Below, piece by piece: positions 1 through 8,300 of a DNA stretch of 19,919 nt. This DNA comes from Longimicrobiales bacterium (GTDB lineage Bacteria; Gemmatimonadota; Gemmatimonadetes; Longimicrobiales; Gaopeijiaceae), in NCBI GenBank assembly GCA_028280205.1, contig JANQME010000081.1, forward strand, positions 1 to 19,919, written 5' to 3'. Under the pieces are notes generated by a model. That model was not told where the DNA came from, did not search any database, and saw nothing but the letters and a program-made list of their open reading frames with translations. The position numbers and the translations under genes are program-made. How positions within the stretch are numbered: position 1 is the stretch's first letter; every line of letters starts with the position of its first letter.

Positions 1-1
1 C

Positions 2-688
2 ATGGGGGACGGCAGCGCGTGGGGGCTGGAGGTCTCGTACGAGATCCAGCCGGAGCCGGAGGGGATCGCACAGGCGCTCGTGATCGCCGCGGACTTCATC
101 GGGGACGAGCCCGTGGCGCTCATCCTCGGGGACAACATCTACTTCGGTCATGGCTTGGCGGGTCGGCTGCAGGCGGCCGCTGCGCACGAAGAGGGCGCGC
201 TGGTGTTCGGCTACCACGTGCGCGATCCGCAGCGCTACGGGGTCGCCGAGATCGATGCGCAGGGTCGCGTGCTCTCGATCGTCGAGAAGCCGGAGCAGCC
301 CCGCTCGAACGTCGCCGTCACGGGCCTCTACTTCTACGAGCCCGGCGTGGTCGAGGTCGCGGCGGGGCTGGAGAGATCCGGGCGCGGCGAGTACGAGATC
401 ACCGCCGTGAACCGACACTACCTGGAGCGTGGGACCCTTCGCATGGAGGTGCTCGGACGCGGGATGGCGTGGCTCGACACCGGTACCGCCGACGCGCTCG
501 CGGAGGCGACGGCGTTCGTCCGCGTGCTCGAACAGCGTCAGGGCCTGCGTATCGCCGTGCCGGAGGAGGTCGCCTACCGGATGGGCTTCATCGACGACGC
601 GGCGTTCGCCACGCTCGCCGAAAGCGCCGACGACTGCGACTACGGCCGTTATCTGCGCAGCTTGGTGGGGGTGGCCGGGAGGGTTTGA
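2..688 (+). CDS. rmlA: Glucose-1-phosphate thymidylyltransferase, 5'-truncated by window edge
   Basis: RmlA makes dTDP-glucose from glucose-1-phosphate and dTTP, the first step of dTDP-L-rhamnose synthesis for cell-surface polysaccharide. The 228 visible residues align by eye along the whole C-terminal part of the family: LGDNIYFGH (about residues 42-50), RYGVAEID, the EKPEQPRSNVAVTGLYFY block (about 96-113), GEYEIT, MAWLDTGT and the C-terminal EEVAYRMGFID. The family is about 290 residues long, so roughly 60-80 N-terminal residues, including the GGxGTRLxPxT nucleotide-binding loop, lie left of the window. The ATG at position 2 sits where a Leu is usual in the LGDGS motif, so it is an internal codon and not the true start. 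The gene converges on the DUF2461 gene, with a 109-base gap. The rest of an rml operon would lie outside the window. Family assignment is secure. Confidence 0.95.
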   Translation: MGDGSAWGLEVSYEIQPEPEGIAQALVIAADFIGDEPVALILGDNIYFGHGLAGRLQAAAAHEEGALVFGYHVRDPQRYGVAEIDAQGRVLSIVEKPEQPRSNVAVTGLYFYEPGVVEVAAGLERSGRGEYEITAVNRHYLERGTLRMEVLGRGMAWLDTGTADALAEATAFVRVLEQRQGLRIAVPEEVAYRMGFIDDAAFATLAESADDCDYGRYLRSLVGVAGRV

Positions 689-754
689 GCCAACAGGGCG
701 GGAGCACCGGAGGCGGTGTCGCTGCGGGCCGCCGTTGACGGTCGGGCCCCGGAG

Positions 755-775
755 GACCGGCCGGTGCCGCCGGTC
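755..775. terminator. Candidate hairpin between convergent rmlA and DUF2461 gene
   Basis: A perfect 7-bp stem (GACCGGC at 755-761 and GCCGGTC at 769-775) with a 7-base loop lies in the 109-base gap between two convergent genes, where a two-way terminator is expected. There is no T-tract on either side and the DNA is so GC-rich that short dyads occur by chance, so this is a weak call. Confidence 0.3.
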
Positions 776-797
776 GAGGCCGGCGCTGGGCTCCGAC

Positions 798-1475
798 TCA
801 GAAGGGCACGGCGAGCGCACCGCACAGGAAGCGCATCAGCGGGGTTCCTGCGCGGAACCGCTCGGCCAGCCCCTCCGGCAGGTCGCGTGCGGTCGCGAAC
901 GTTTGCGTCGTCTCGTGGACGCCGATGAAGTCCTTCCTGCGCAGATCCTCGATGAGCGGGTGCTCGGCGTCGAAGCCCTTGGGCGCTCGCTTCAGGCTGT
1001 CGCCGGCGAGGTGGAAGGTGTCGTTGAGCTTCCGATCACGAGAGGCGCGCTTCCACTCGGCACCGTCCTCCACGATGCGCTCACGGATCGCCCGCAGCGC
1101 GTCCGATGGGGGGTGCCAGATCCCACATCCGAGGAAGACGTCACCCGGGGCGACGTGGAAGTAGTAGCCGGGCGCGTGGGCGTCCTTCGCGTGCTCGTGG
1201 CGGAAGTGGACCCCGATCGCCGTCTTGTACGGCGACTTGTCCTTCGAGAAGCGCACGTCGCGATGGATGCGGAAGAGGGAGCGCGGCGTCGCCTGGAAGT
1301 GCGGGCTCAACTCGTGCAAGTGTGGGCCGAAGTCCTCGATCAGTCGGAGGGCCGCGGCCTTCACATGCTCTTCGTAGCGGCTCTTGTTCGCCGCGAACCA
1401 GTCGCGGTCGTTGTTCGCCTTGAGGTCGTTCAGAAAGGCGAAGGTGGCCCGGGTGAAGTACGTCCGTTCCGCCAC
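798..1475 (-). CDS. DUF2461 (TIGR02453) family protein
   Basis: A 225-residue soluble protein of the DUF2461/TIGR02453 family, whose biochemical role is not established. The family signature is clear: an N-terminal FL.DLKANNDRDWF block (about residues 11-24), a following K..YE segment, a central LFRIHRDVRFSKDKSPYK stretch and then GYYFHVAPGDVFLGCGIWHP. No signal peptide or membrane segment is seen. The open frame continues upstream to 1754, but the GTG at 1475 is preferred because a strong Shine-Dalgarno (GAGGAGG) precedes it by about 6 bases and family similarity begins just after it. The gene follows pdxH on the same strand with a 94-base gap and could be co-transcribed with it. No functional link to pdxH is evident. 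Confidence 0.9.
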   Translation of the reverse strand: MAERTYFTRATFAFLNDLKANNDRDWFAANKSRYEEHVKAAALRLIEDFGPHLHELSPHFQATPRSLFRIHRDVRFSKDKSPYKTAIGVHFRHEHAKDAHAPGYYFHVAPGDVFLGCGIWHPPSDALRAIRERIVEDGAEWKRASRDRKLNDTFHLAGDSLKRAPKGFDAEHPLIEDLRRKDFIGVHETTQTFATARDLPEGLAERFRAGTPLMRFLCGALAVPF

Positions 1476-1569
1476 GTCCCCTCCTCGTCTGGGTTCCGGT
1501 CCGGGATCGGGTGGACAAGGAACGAGACGAGGCGTGCCACCGCCAGGGCCCGGTGCCGGGTCGGAGCGG

Positions 1570-2226
1570 TCACGGGTACAGCCGCTGGGTGCTCCAACCG
1601 CCCGTGGCCTCGCGCGTGAACACGAGGCGGTCGTGCAGCCGGTCCGCCTTTCCCTGCCAGAACTCGATCGCCGTGGGCTCGATCCGGTACCCGCCCCAGA
1701 AGGGCGGCAGGGACACGTCGGAACCCTCGAAGCGCTCCCGGACCTCGCGCACACGCGCCTCGAGCTCCTCGCGGTCCGGCAGCGGCCGACTCTGGAGCGA
1801 AGCCCACGCGCCCACGCGGCTGCCCCGCCCGCGGGTCTCGAAGTAGGCGGCGCTCTCGGCCTCGGACACCCGCGACACGGTCCCGTTCACCCGGATCTGG
1901 CGCTCGAGAACCGCCCAGTGCACACACAGGGCGGCCTTCGGATTCGCATCGAGCTCGCTGGCTTTCCGGCTCTCGTAGTTTGTGTAGAAGACGAAGCCGC
2001 GCTCGTCGATTCCCTTGAGCAGCACCATGCGTACCGAGGGCGCCCCTTCGGGCGTGGCGGTGGCCAGCGCGATCGCGTTCGCCTCGTGGATTCCGGCCTC
2101 CACGGCGGTCTCGAGCCAGCTCCGGAAGAGCTCGATCGGGTCGGCGTCCGCCGCCGCCTCCGGGATTCCGGTGACGACGCCCTGGCCGAGGGTCAGCACC
2201 GTCTTGATCGACGACTTGAGCGACAT
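1570..2226 (-). CDS. pdxH: Pyridoxamine/pyridoxine 5'-phosphate oxidase
   Basis: PdxH oxidises pyridoxamine or pyridoxine 5'-phosphate to pyridoxal 5'-phosphate with FMN and O2, in the cytoplasm. The 218-residue length is normal. FMN- and substrate-site motifs are visible: RMVLLKGID followed by GFVFYTNYESRKA (about residues 66-89), LERQIRVNG, the GAWAS.QS segment, and the C-terminal FWGGYRIEP...IEFWQG...RLHDR block that marks true PdxH rather than generic FMN-binding split-barrel proteins. The protein ends RLYP, close to the usual RLAP. The ATG at 2226 has only a weak Shine-Dalgarno (GGGGAT), but the N-terminal length suits the family. It is divergent from csoR, with 140 bases between the start codons, so its promoter lies in the same gap as the copper operator. 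Confidence 0.95.
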   Translation of the reverse strand: MSLKSSIKTVLTLGQGVVTGIPEAAADADPIELFRSWLETAVEAGIHEANAIALATATPEGAPSVRMVLLKGIDERGFVFYTNYESRKASELDANPKAALCVHWAVLERQIRVNGTVSRVSEAESAAYFETRGRGSRVGAWASLQSRPLPDREELEARVREVRERFEGSDVSLPPFWGGYRIEPTAIEFWQGKADRLHDRLVFTREATGGWSTQRLYP

Positions 2227-2319
2227 GGATCCCCAGGGGGCGGAGGGCGGGGGGCTGGACCTGGAATCTGGTCCGGACGCTTGACGACTACCCCGGCAGG
2301 CGAGAAGTTGATTCAGGCG

Positions 2320-2340
2320 ATCCCCTCCCCTGGGGGGTGG
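2320..2340. promoter_or_regulatory. Candidate CsoR operator upstream of the copper operon
   Basis: A GC-run pseudo-palindrome, core TCCCCTGGGG with a second C-run to its left and a G-run to its right, ends 26 bases before the csoR start. CsoR-family repressors bind dyads of C-tract/G-tract type, and autoregulation is the rule in the family. The site is flanked by two TTCAGGC direct repeats (2312-2318 and 2342-2348). The assignment rests on position and base pattern only. Confidence 0.45.
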
Positions 2341-2366
2341 GTTCAGGCCGGGATGCGGAGAAGGCG

Positions 2367-2645
2367 ATGAATCAGCCTCACGAACAGGAGATCCTCCGAC
2401 GCCTGAAGAGCGTCGAGGGCCACGTACGCGGGGTCCAGCGTATGGTCGACGAGGGCGCCTACTGCATCGACGTCGTCCATCAGATCGTCGCGATCCAGCG
2501 CGCCCTCAAGCGGGTGAGCGCGATGGTCCTCGACGAGCATTTGCGCTCGTGCGTCACGGACGCGATGCGTGGACCGGACGGCGGGGAGCGCGAGAAGGTG
2601 CTCGACGAGCTCCTGCAGGTCTTCGAGGCGACGGGCAAGGTGTAG
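2367..2645 (+). CDS. csoR: CsoR-type copper-sensing transcriptional repressor
   Basis: A 92-residue all-helical repressor of the CsoR/RcnR (DUF156) family, which releases its operator when it binds Cu+. The start ILRRLKSVEGHVRGVQRMV is the family signature. The ligand set is the copper type: Cys33 (GAYCIDV), His58 and Cys62 (LDEHLRSC), matching the Cys-His-Cys of copper CsoRs rather than the ligands of nickel/cobalt RcnR. Ten upstream codons are also open, but the ATG at 2367 has a good GGAG site seven bases upstream and places the family motif at the usual distance. It is first in an operon with a CopZ-like gene (38-base gap) and copA, and probably represses itself and them. Confidence 0.93.
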   Translation: MNQPHEQEILRRLKSVEGHVRGVQRMVDEGAYCIDVVHQIVAIQRALKRVSAMVLDEHLRSCVTDAMRGPDGGEREKVLDELLQVFEATGKV

Positions 2646-2683
2646 ACACGGGGCCGGCGCCCCGCGGAACAGGAGGACGGAGT

Positions 2684-2893
2684 TTGGAAGAGAAGACGGT
2701 CTCGGTGCCGGCGATCAGTTGCGGCCACTGCGTGAGCACGATCGAGCGCGAAGTCGGTGGGCTCGACGGCGTGCGCGGCGTGAACGCCGATGAGGAGAGC
2801 CGGAGTGTGAAGATCTCCTGGGATCCGGAGACGACCGACTGGGTCGTCATCGAGGATCTCATGAAGGAGATCCACTATCCCCCGGTGGAGTAG
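2684..2893 (+). CDS. copZ: CopZ-like copper chaperone (heavy-metal-associated domain)
   Basis: A 69-residue single HMA domain (ferredoxin-like fold) that should carry Cu+ in the cytoplasm to the CopA ATPase. The metal site is Cys13-Gly-His-Cys16 in AISCGHC, replacing the commoner GMTCxxC; the rest (STIEREVGGLDGV, then a MKEIHYPPVE tail) fits the fold and length. The start is TTG at 2684, chosen because a strong AGGAGG at 2671-2676 sits seven bases upstream and the longer open frame would run back into csoR without a ribosome site. It lies 38 bases after csoR and 15 bases before copA, so the three are almost certainly one transcript. The specific metal is inferred from the neighbours. Confidence 0.9.
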   Translation: MEEKTVSVPAISCGHCVSTIEREVGGLDGVRGVNADEESRSVKISWDPETTDWVVIEDLMKEIHYPPVE

Positions 2894-2908
2894 GACCGCG
2901 GAGGCGGC

Positions 2909-5281
2909 GTGATCACGACCGCGGCTCCCGACCGGGAGGTCTCGCTCCCGATCACCGGCATGACGTGCGCGAACTGCGTCGCGACGGTTGAGCGGACGCT
3001 GCGGCGCACGGAGGGGGTGCAGGAAGCGTCCGTGAACTATGCCTCCGAGCGCGCGCTCGTCCGCTTCGATCCGGAGGCCGTCACGCTCCGGGAGATCGGC
3101 GACGCGGTCGAGCGGGTGGGGTACGGAGTCGTGCTCGCGGACGACGCAGACGGTGCGGCCCTCGACGAGGCCGAGTCGATCGCGCGGGCCGCCGAGATCC
3201 GGGAGCAGGAGCGCCTCTTCCTCGTGGGCGTGCTCTTCGCCGGACCGCTCTTCCTGCTCAGCATGGCGCGCGACTTCGGGCTTCTGGGGGCGTGGGCGCA
3301 CGAACCGTGGGTGAACTGGCTCATGTTCGCCCTCGCGACGCCGGTCCAACTCCGGGTGGGGTGGGACTTCTACGTCGGGAGCTGGAAGGCGCTGCGCAAC
3401 GGCACGGCGAACATGGACGTGCTGGTCGCGCTCGGCTCCTCGGTCGCCTACGGCTACTCGGTCGTGATCGCGGCGCTCCTCAGCGTGGGCAGCACGGCCG
3501 CCGGGGAGCACGTCTACTTCGAGACGGCCGCGCTGATCCTCACGCTCATCAAGCTCGGTAAGCTGCTGGAGGTGAGGGCCAAGGGGGAGACGGGCGCGGC
3601 CATCCGCGAGCTCATGAGCCTCCAGCCCGAAACGGCCCGCCTCGTGCGCGACGGGGTGGAGACGGAGGTGCCGCTGTCCGCCGTCGAGGTGGGGGACGAA
3701 CTCGTCGTGCGGCCGGGTGACCGGATCCCCGTGGACGGCGTCGTGGTCGACGGTGGATCGTCCGTGGACGAGAGCATGCTCACCGGGGAGAGTCTGCCGG
3801 TCGACCGCGGCGAGGGCGACGCCGTGTCCGGTGGGACCGTGAACGGCACCGGGTCCTTTCGGATGCGCGCGACACACGTCGGCTCCGACACCGCGCTGGC
3901 CCGGGTCGTGGCGCTGGTTCGAGAGGCCCAGGGCAGCCGCGCACCGATCCAGGCCCTCGCCGACCGGGTCGCCGGCGTGTTCGTCCCCGTCGTGGTGGCC
4001 GTGTCCGCCCTCACCTTCGGCGTGTGGTGGCTCCTCCTGGACGCCACCCTTACGGACGCTGTCCTGCGCCTCGTCGCGGTGCTCGTCATCGCGTGCCCGT
4101 GTGCCCTGGGGCTGGCCACCCCGACCGCGGTCATGGCCGGCACCGGGCGCGCGGCCCGGCGCGGCGTGCTCTTCCGCACTTCGGAAGCGCTCGAACGGAC
4201 CCGGGACATCCGGGTGGTCGTGCTCGACAAGACCGGGACGATCACGCGGGGGGAGCCGGCGGTGACCGCGATCGCGACCCTTTCCGCGGACGACCCTGCC
4301 TACGCCGCACGACCCGTGCACTCTCGGGACATCGCGCACGGGTCGCTGTCCGAGGACGACGTGCTCCGTCTGGCGGCTTCGGCGGAGCGGCCGAGCGAGC
4401 ATCCGATCGCCCGTGCCCTCGTGGACGAGGCTGAGCGGCGTGGCCTCGAAATCCGGGTGCCCCGGGAGTTCAGGGCGCTGCCGGGCTACGGGATCGCGGC
4501 GGAGGTCGAGGGGCGAACCGTGCAGGTCGGGAGCCGTCGCGTTCTGGACGAGGCCCGACTCGACCCGGAGCTGCTCTCCCGCTGGGGCGCGCGGGTCGAG
4601 GAGATGGAAGCGGGCGGCAGCACGGCGGTGTGGGTGCTCGACGAGGGTCGGCCCGTCGGGGTGATCGGGGTCGCGGACGCGGCGAAGGACGCCTCGCGCC
4701 CGGCGGTCGCGGCGCTGCGCGCGGCGGGACTCCGGGTCGTCATGCTCACCGGGGACTCGGAGCGGGTCGCACGTCGGGTCGCCTCCGAGGTCGGGATCGA
4801 CGACGTGCGGGCCGAAGTCCTCCCCGACGGCAAGGCCGACATGGTACGGGCGCTGCGCGAAGAGGCCGGCGACGCGGTGGCGATGGTGGGCGACGGGATC
4901 AACGACGCCCCGGCGCTCGCGGTGGCCGATGTCGGGATCGCGATCGGAACCGGCACCGACGTGGCGATGGAGACCGCCGACGTCGTGCTCATGCGGGGCG
5001 ACCTCCGGTCGGTGCCCGAGGCGATCGCGCTCGGGCGGCGCACGATGAGGACGATCGAGCAGAACCTCTTCTGGGCCTTCTTCTACAACACGGCCCTGAT
5101 CCCCGTCGCGGCGGGCGTCCTCTATCCGCTGACCTTCCTGCCGTCGGTTCTGCGCTCGCTGCACCCGGTGCTGGCCGCGCTCGCGATGGCGTTCAGCTCG
5201 GTCACCGTGGTGGCGAACAGCCTCCGCCTGCGCCGCGCGTCTCCCGCCGCCGGGGAAACCCTGCCGGCCCTCTCTGCGTAG
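2909..5281 (+). CDS. copA: Cu+-exporting P1B-type ATPase
   Basis: A 790-residue inner-membrane ATPase that exports Cu+ using ATP. Domains in order: one N-terminal HMA domain with GMTCANC (Cys20, Cys23); paired transmembrane helices from about residue 100; the actuator domain with TGES at 292-295; the intramembrane metal site CPC at 396-398; the phosphorylation loop DKTGT with Asp440; the nucleotide-domain His-Pro motif (SEHP, His498); and GDGIND at 661-666; then two last helices. All catalytic residues are present. Only one HMA domain is fused, a second being supplied by the adjacent CopZ. The stretch after GEPAVTAI (about residues 455-475) seems longer than usual and carries two His. The start is GTG at 2909 with GGAGG just upstream. 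Its stop codon overlaps the ribosome site of the following 20-codon frame. Confidence 0.96.
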   Translation: MITTAAPDREVSLPITGMTCANCVATVERTLRRTEGVQEASVNYASERALVRFDPEAVTLREIGDAVERVGYGVVLADDADGAALDEAESIARAAEIREQERLFLVGVLFAGPLFLLSMARDFGLLGAWAHEPWVNWLMFALATPVQLRVGWDFYVGSWKALRNGTANMDVLVALGSSVAYGYSVVIAALLSVGSTAAGEHVYFETAALILTLIKLGKLLEVRAKGETGAAIRELMSLQPETARLVRDGVETEVPLSAVEVGDELVVRPGDRIPVDGVVVDGGSSVDESMLTGESLPVDRGEGDAVSGGTVNGTGSFRMRATHVGSDTALARVVALVREAQGSRAPIQALADRVAGVFVPVVVAVSALTFGVWWLLLDATLTDAVLRLVAVLVIACPCALGLATPTAVMAGTGRAARRGVLFRTSEALERTRDIRVVVLDKTGTITRGEPAVTAIATLSADDPAYAARPVHSRDIAHGSLSEDDVLRLAASAERPSEHPIARALVDEAERRGLEIRVPREFRALPGYGIAAEVEGRTVQVGSRRVLDEARLDPELLSRWGARVEEMEAGGSTAVWVLDEGRPVGVIGVADAAKDASRPAVAALRAAGLRVVMLTGDSERVARRVASEVGIDDVRAEVLPDGKADMVRALREEAGDAVAMVGDGINDAPALAVADVGIAIGTGTDVAMETADVVLMRGDLRSVPEAIALGRRTMRTIEQNLFWAFFYNTALIPVAAGVLYPLTFLPSVLRSLHPVLAALAMAFSSVTVVANSLRLRRASPAAGETLPALSA

Positions 5282-5289
5282 GAGCCCGC

Positions 5290-5352
5290 ATGGTCACCAT
5301 CGTGAAGCGCATCGTCCGACTCGTTCTGAGCTGGATTCTCGGGAAGCTCTGA
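5290..5352 (+). CDS. Candidate 20-residue membrane-active peptide coupled to copA
   Basis: Twenty codons starting ATG and ending TGA directly after copA. AGGAG at 5280-5284 overlaps the copA stop codon (5279-5281) and stands five bases before the ATG, the layout of a translationally coupled gene. The peptide is almost wholly hydrophobic (Val, Ile, Leu, Trp) with Lys6, Arg7, Arg10 and Lys19, Lys6, Arg7 and Arg10 falling on one helical face, so it could be a short transmembrane or amphipathic helix. Seventeen of 20 third positions are G or C, like the neighbouring genes. It is unrecognised. By analogy with KdpF (a small subunit of a P-type ATPase) and MgtR it could stabilise or regulate CopA, but that is inference. 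It may also be a chance frame. Confidence 0.45.
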   Translation: MVTIVKRIVRLVLSWILGKL

Positions 5353-5360
5353 CGCCGTCG

Positions 5361-5383
5361 GGGAAGCTCTTGCAGAGCTTTCC
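5361..5383. terminator. Hairpin between copper operon and the convergent transporter gene
   Basis: A 10-bp stem (5361-5370 with 5374-5383, one G-U pair) and a 3-base loop lie between convergent genes and touch the TAG stop codon of the minus-strand gene. The position suits a two-way terminator, though neither side has a clear T-tract. The left arm GGGAAGCTCT is also present at 5341-5350, inside the small peptide frame. Confidence 0.55.
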
Positions 5384-8300
5384 TAACCCGCCGCCACCTG
5401 CGCGAGGGTCCTGCGCAGCCGCTCCGTCAGGACGCGATACACGCCCCGGGCCACGACCGGATTACGCTCGATCACCCGGTCGAACGACGCCCGGTCGAGC
5501 GAGAGCAGCGTGGTCGCTTCCGCGGCGGTCGCGGTCGCCGAGCGGGGTTCGCTGTCGAGGATCGACATCTCGCCGAAGCCCTCGCGGCTGCCGAGCGTGG
5601 CCAGCTTCGTGGCTCCGCGGCTGATGACGATCGAGCCGCTCACCACCACGTAGAAGGCGTCTCCGTCCTCTCCCTGGGCGAACACCACGTCATCCTTCTC
5701 GAGGTGCCGGACTTCGGCGACGGCCGCGATGCCCGCGAGGTCCGAGCCCGGGAAGTTCCGGAAGAACTCCGAGCCCTTGAGGATCATCACCTTCTCGATG
5801 AGCGGGATCATGGCATCGTCCTCCGTGTGCGTTCGTTTCTCGGGGCGGCCCGGGATCGCCACCTCGTCGTAGCGTCCCAAGTAGTGCAGAGCGAGCGAGC
5901 GTGGCCACCAGTCCTCGTCGTCCGCGAGGGCTTCGCCCGGACCTTCCTGCACCGCCCGTCCGTCCGGCAGGACTTCGAGCACACGGTGCAGGGGTGACCC
6001 CTCGGACACCAGGTCCAGGAAGGGCATCACCACCGCGGCGCTGGGCCCGGAGACCGTGCCCTCGAGCAGCTCCAGCGCGTTGCTCCGGTGCGCCGCACTC
6101 TCGCTCAGGAGCGCTTCGGTGATCGCGGCGACGCGCTGCGCGTCGTACGTGAGCCCCAGGATCTTCAGGATGCGCCGCACCGCGCGCTCGTGGAGTCCAC
6201 GCAGCTCGGACGCCACGAACGAGTCGGACGGGCCACGTGCACCGCTGCGGATGACGGTGGACGCCGCCGAGTACAGGAGGCCTCGCCGGATCTGCTTCTC
6301 CAGGAGGGAAGACAGCTCTGCCTCGCCGACGGGGCCGATGGAGCCCGAGCTTCTCAGATGGCTGAGGGAGTGGAGCGCGGCCGGTCCGAGCGCCGGATCT
6401 TCGGTGAGCGCCACCAGGGTGTCGCGGCTCTCGACTCCTTCGATCCCGGCGAGCGCCGTCACCACCGTCCGGCGCAGCGTGAGCGGAAGCTCCCGGCGCC
6501 GCAGCACGGCGGCGAGGACGGGGACCGCGTCGGGACCGAGACGCCCCAGTGCGTCGAGCGCCGCCGGTCTCGCCTCCGCGTCGTCGACGACCGCCGCCAG
6601 GTCGTCCATGAAGTCGTGCCATCCCAGATCACCCACGGCGTGCGCGGCGATCGGACGCATCGGCGAGGGCTCACGCAGCATGGATCGAATGCGCGGCCGG
6701 GCGTCGTCCCAACCGAGGCGCGCGAGTGCGACCAGCGCCGCGCGCCTCACCTCCGGGTCGTCGTGCTCGAGGTACCCCGTCACGACCTCGGGATCGATCC
6801 CGCCCACGAGTCCGATACTCTGCAACAGCCGGGCGACGACGTAGGAGACCTCCTCTTCGGCGAGGACGCGGGCGATGGACATCCCCGCGGCGAAGTCGAG
6901 CGGCGCGTCGATGCGTCCGAAGACGGCGGCGGCCTCGGCACGCACCTCCGGGGTCTCGTGCTCCAGCAGCCGTACCAGGCGCGGGAGGGCGTCCTCGGCG
7001 GGCAGCTGCTCGAGCAGCGAGGTGGCGAACACGACGATCGTGGGGTCTTCGTCCTCGAGTCCGCGGTCCAGGATCGTCAGGGTGCTCCGATCGACGACCA
7101 GCGGCGTGGTGTCCTTCTCGGAGAGGTCGACGGCGTGGCGCGCCAGGGCGAGCTCGAGCGCCCTCATGTACCGTTCGCGGTGCTGCGAATAAGCCACGAG
7201 CGCGGCACCCGCCGAGGCGACCGTCGCGATCGGCAGGAGGCGCGGATGGTCGCCGAGCGCGAGTGCGATGCCGCCGGCCGAGGCCTTCGAGAGCGGACGC
7301 AGCACCCCGCCGAGCGTGGCGAGCGCCACGCTCTTCACGGCGGCGGGGAAGGGGAGGAGCGAGACCTGCTCGACGGGCTTCTGCAAGCTGAACTGGAGGA
7401 TGTCGTCCAGGGCCTGGGCGACGACCAGGACGTACAGGCCGCCGGTGACCGCCACGCCACACGCCGCGATCGTGAGCACGCTCCCGTGGAGAATGGCCGC
7501 GAAGGACACGCCGAAGCGGGGGAAGAGAACCTGCGAAGCCCAGATCTGCAGGAGGAGCGTGCCGGTACCCACCGCCGCCGACATGAGACCGTAGATGGCG
7601 GTGATGTCGTCGCGTGCGAACGTCTCCTGGAGAAGGAACTTGAGCTGCAGGTCGATGAGGGTGCCCGTGATCGTGAGCGCGGCCAGCCCGAACGCCATGA
7701 GGCGCAGCAGGTTGCTGCCCCCCACCGTCCGGAAGCCCTGACCGGAGCGGGACAGGAACCCGAGCAGAGCGTTGTGGCCTTCGGGCCGTTCCTCGAGCTC
7801 CTTCCGGGGCTCTTCCACGAGCCAGAGGAGCGGGAGGCTGCCCACGAGGAGGACGAGGGCGATCCAGAGGAGGTTGGCGGTACCGAGGCGGATCGCCGCA
7901 GGGGCGACCGCGATTCCGCCGAGGATGGCTCCGATGGAGGCGCCTACGCCGAAGAGCGGCAGGAGACGCTTCGCCTGGCGCCCCGTCAGGAGGCTGCTCG
8001 CGTAGTCCCACGCGTGGGTGAGCACGAGGACCTGGACCGCGGAGAGCCAGAGGTACACCACGAAGGACGAGCGCGGATTGAGCGCGAAGAGGAGCCGGCA
8101 CGCCAGGACCGAAGCCCCCAGGGCCATCGTGAGGCCGATCGCGAGCGGGCGGCGCTGCGTCCCGGCCACGATCCCGGTGAAGACGAGCGCCACGACCGCC
8201 GTCACCAGCGCCGCGGCGATGATGGCGTGCGGAATGAGCTCGGGCTCGTAGACCGAAAGGAAGAGCCCGTTCTTCGCGGCCGAGAGGAGGGTGGTGTTGG

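Noticed and set aside
1476..1754. N-terminal extension of the DUF2461 protein
   Set aside because: The extra residues would overlap the end of pdxH, are low-complexity Arg/Gly/Pro, and a strong ribosome site marks the GTG at 1475.
2281..2286. TTGACG as a -35 element for csoR
   Set aside because: No acceptable -10 hexamer occurs at 16-18 bases downstream, so I do not call a promoter.
2480..5164. An 894-codon minus-strand frame opposite copA
   Set aside because: Composition is dominated by Arg, His, Asp and Pro with no domain pattern, while the opposite strand carries all P-type ATPase motifs.
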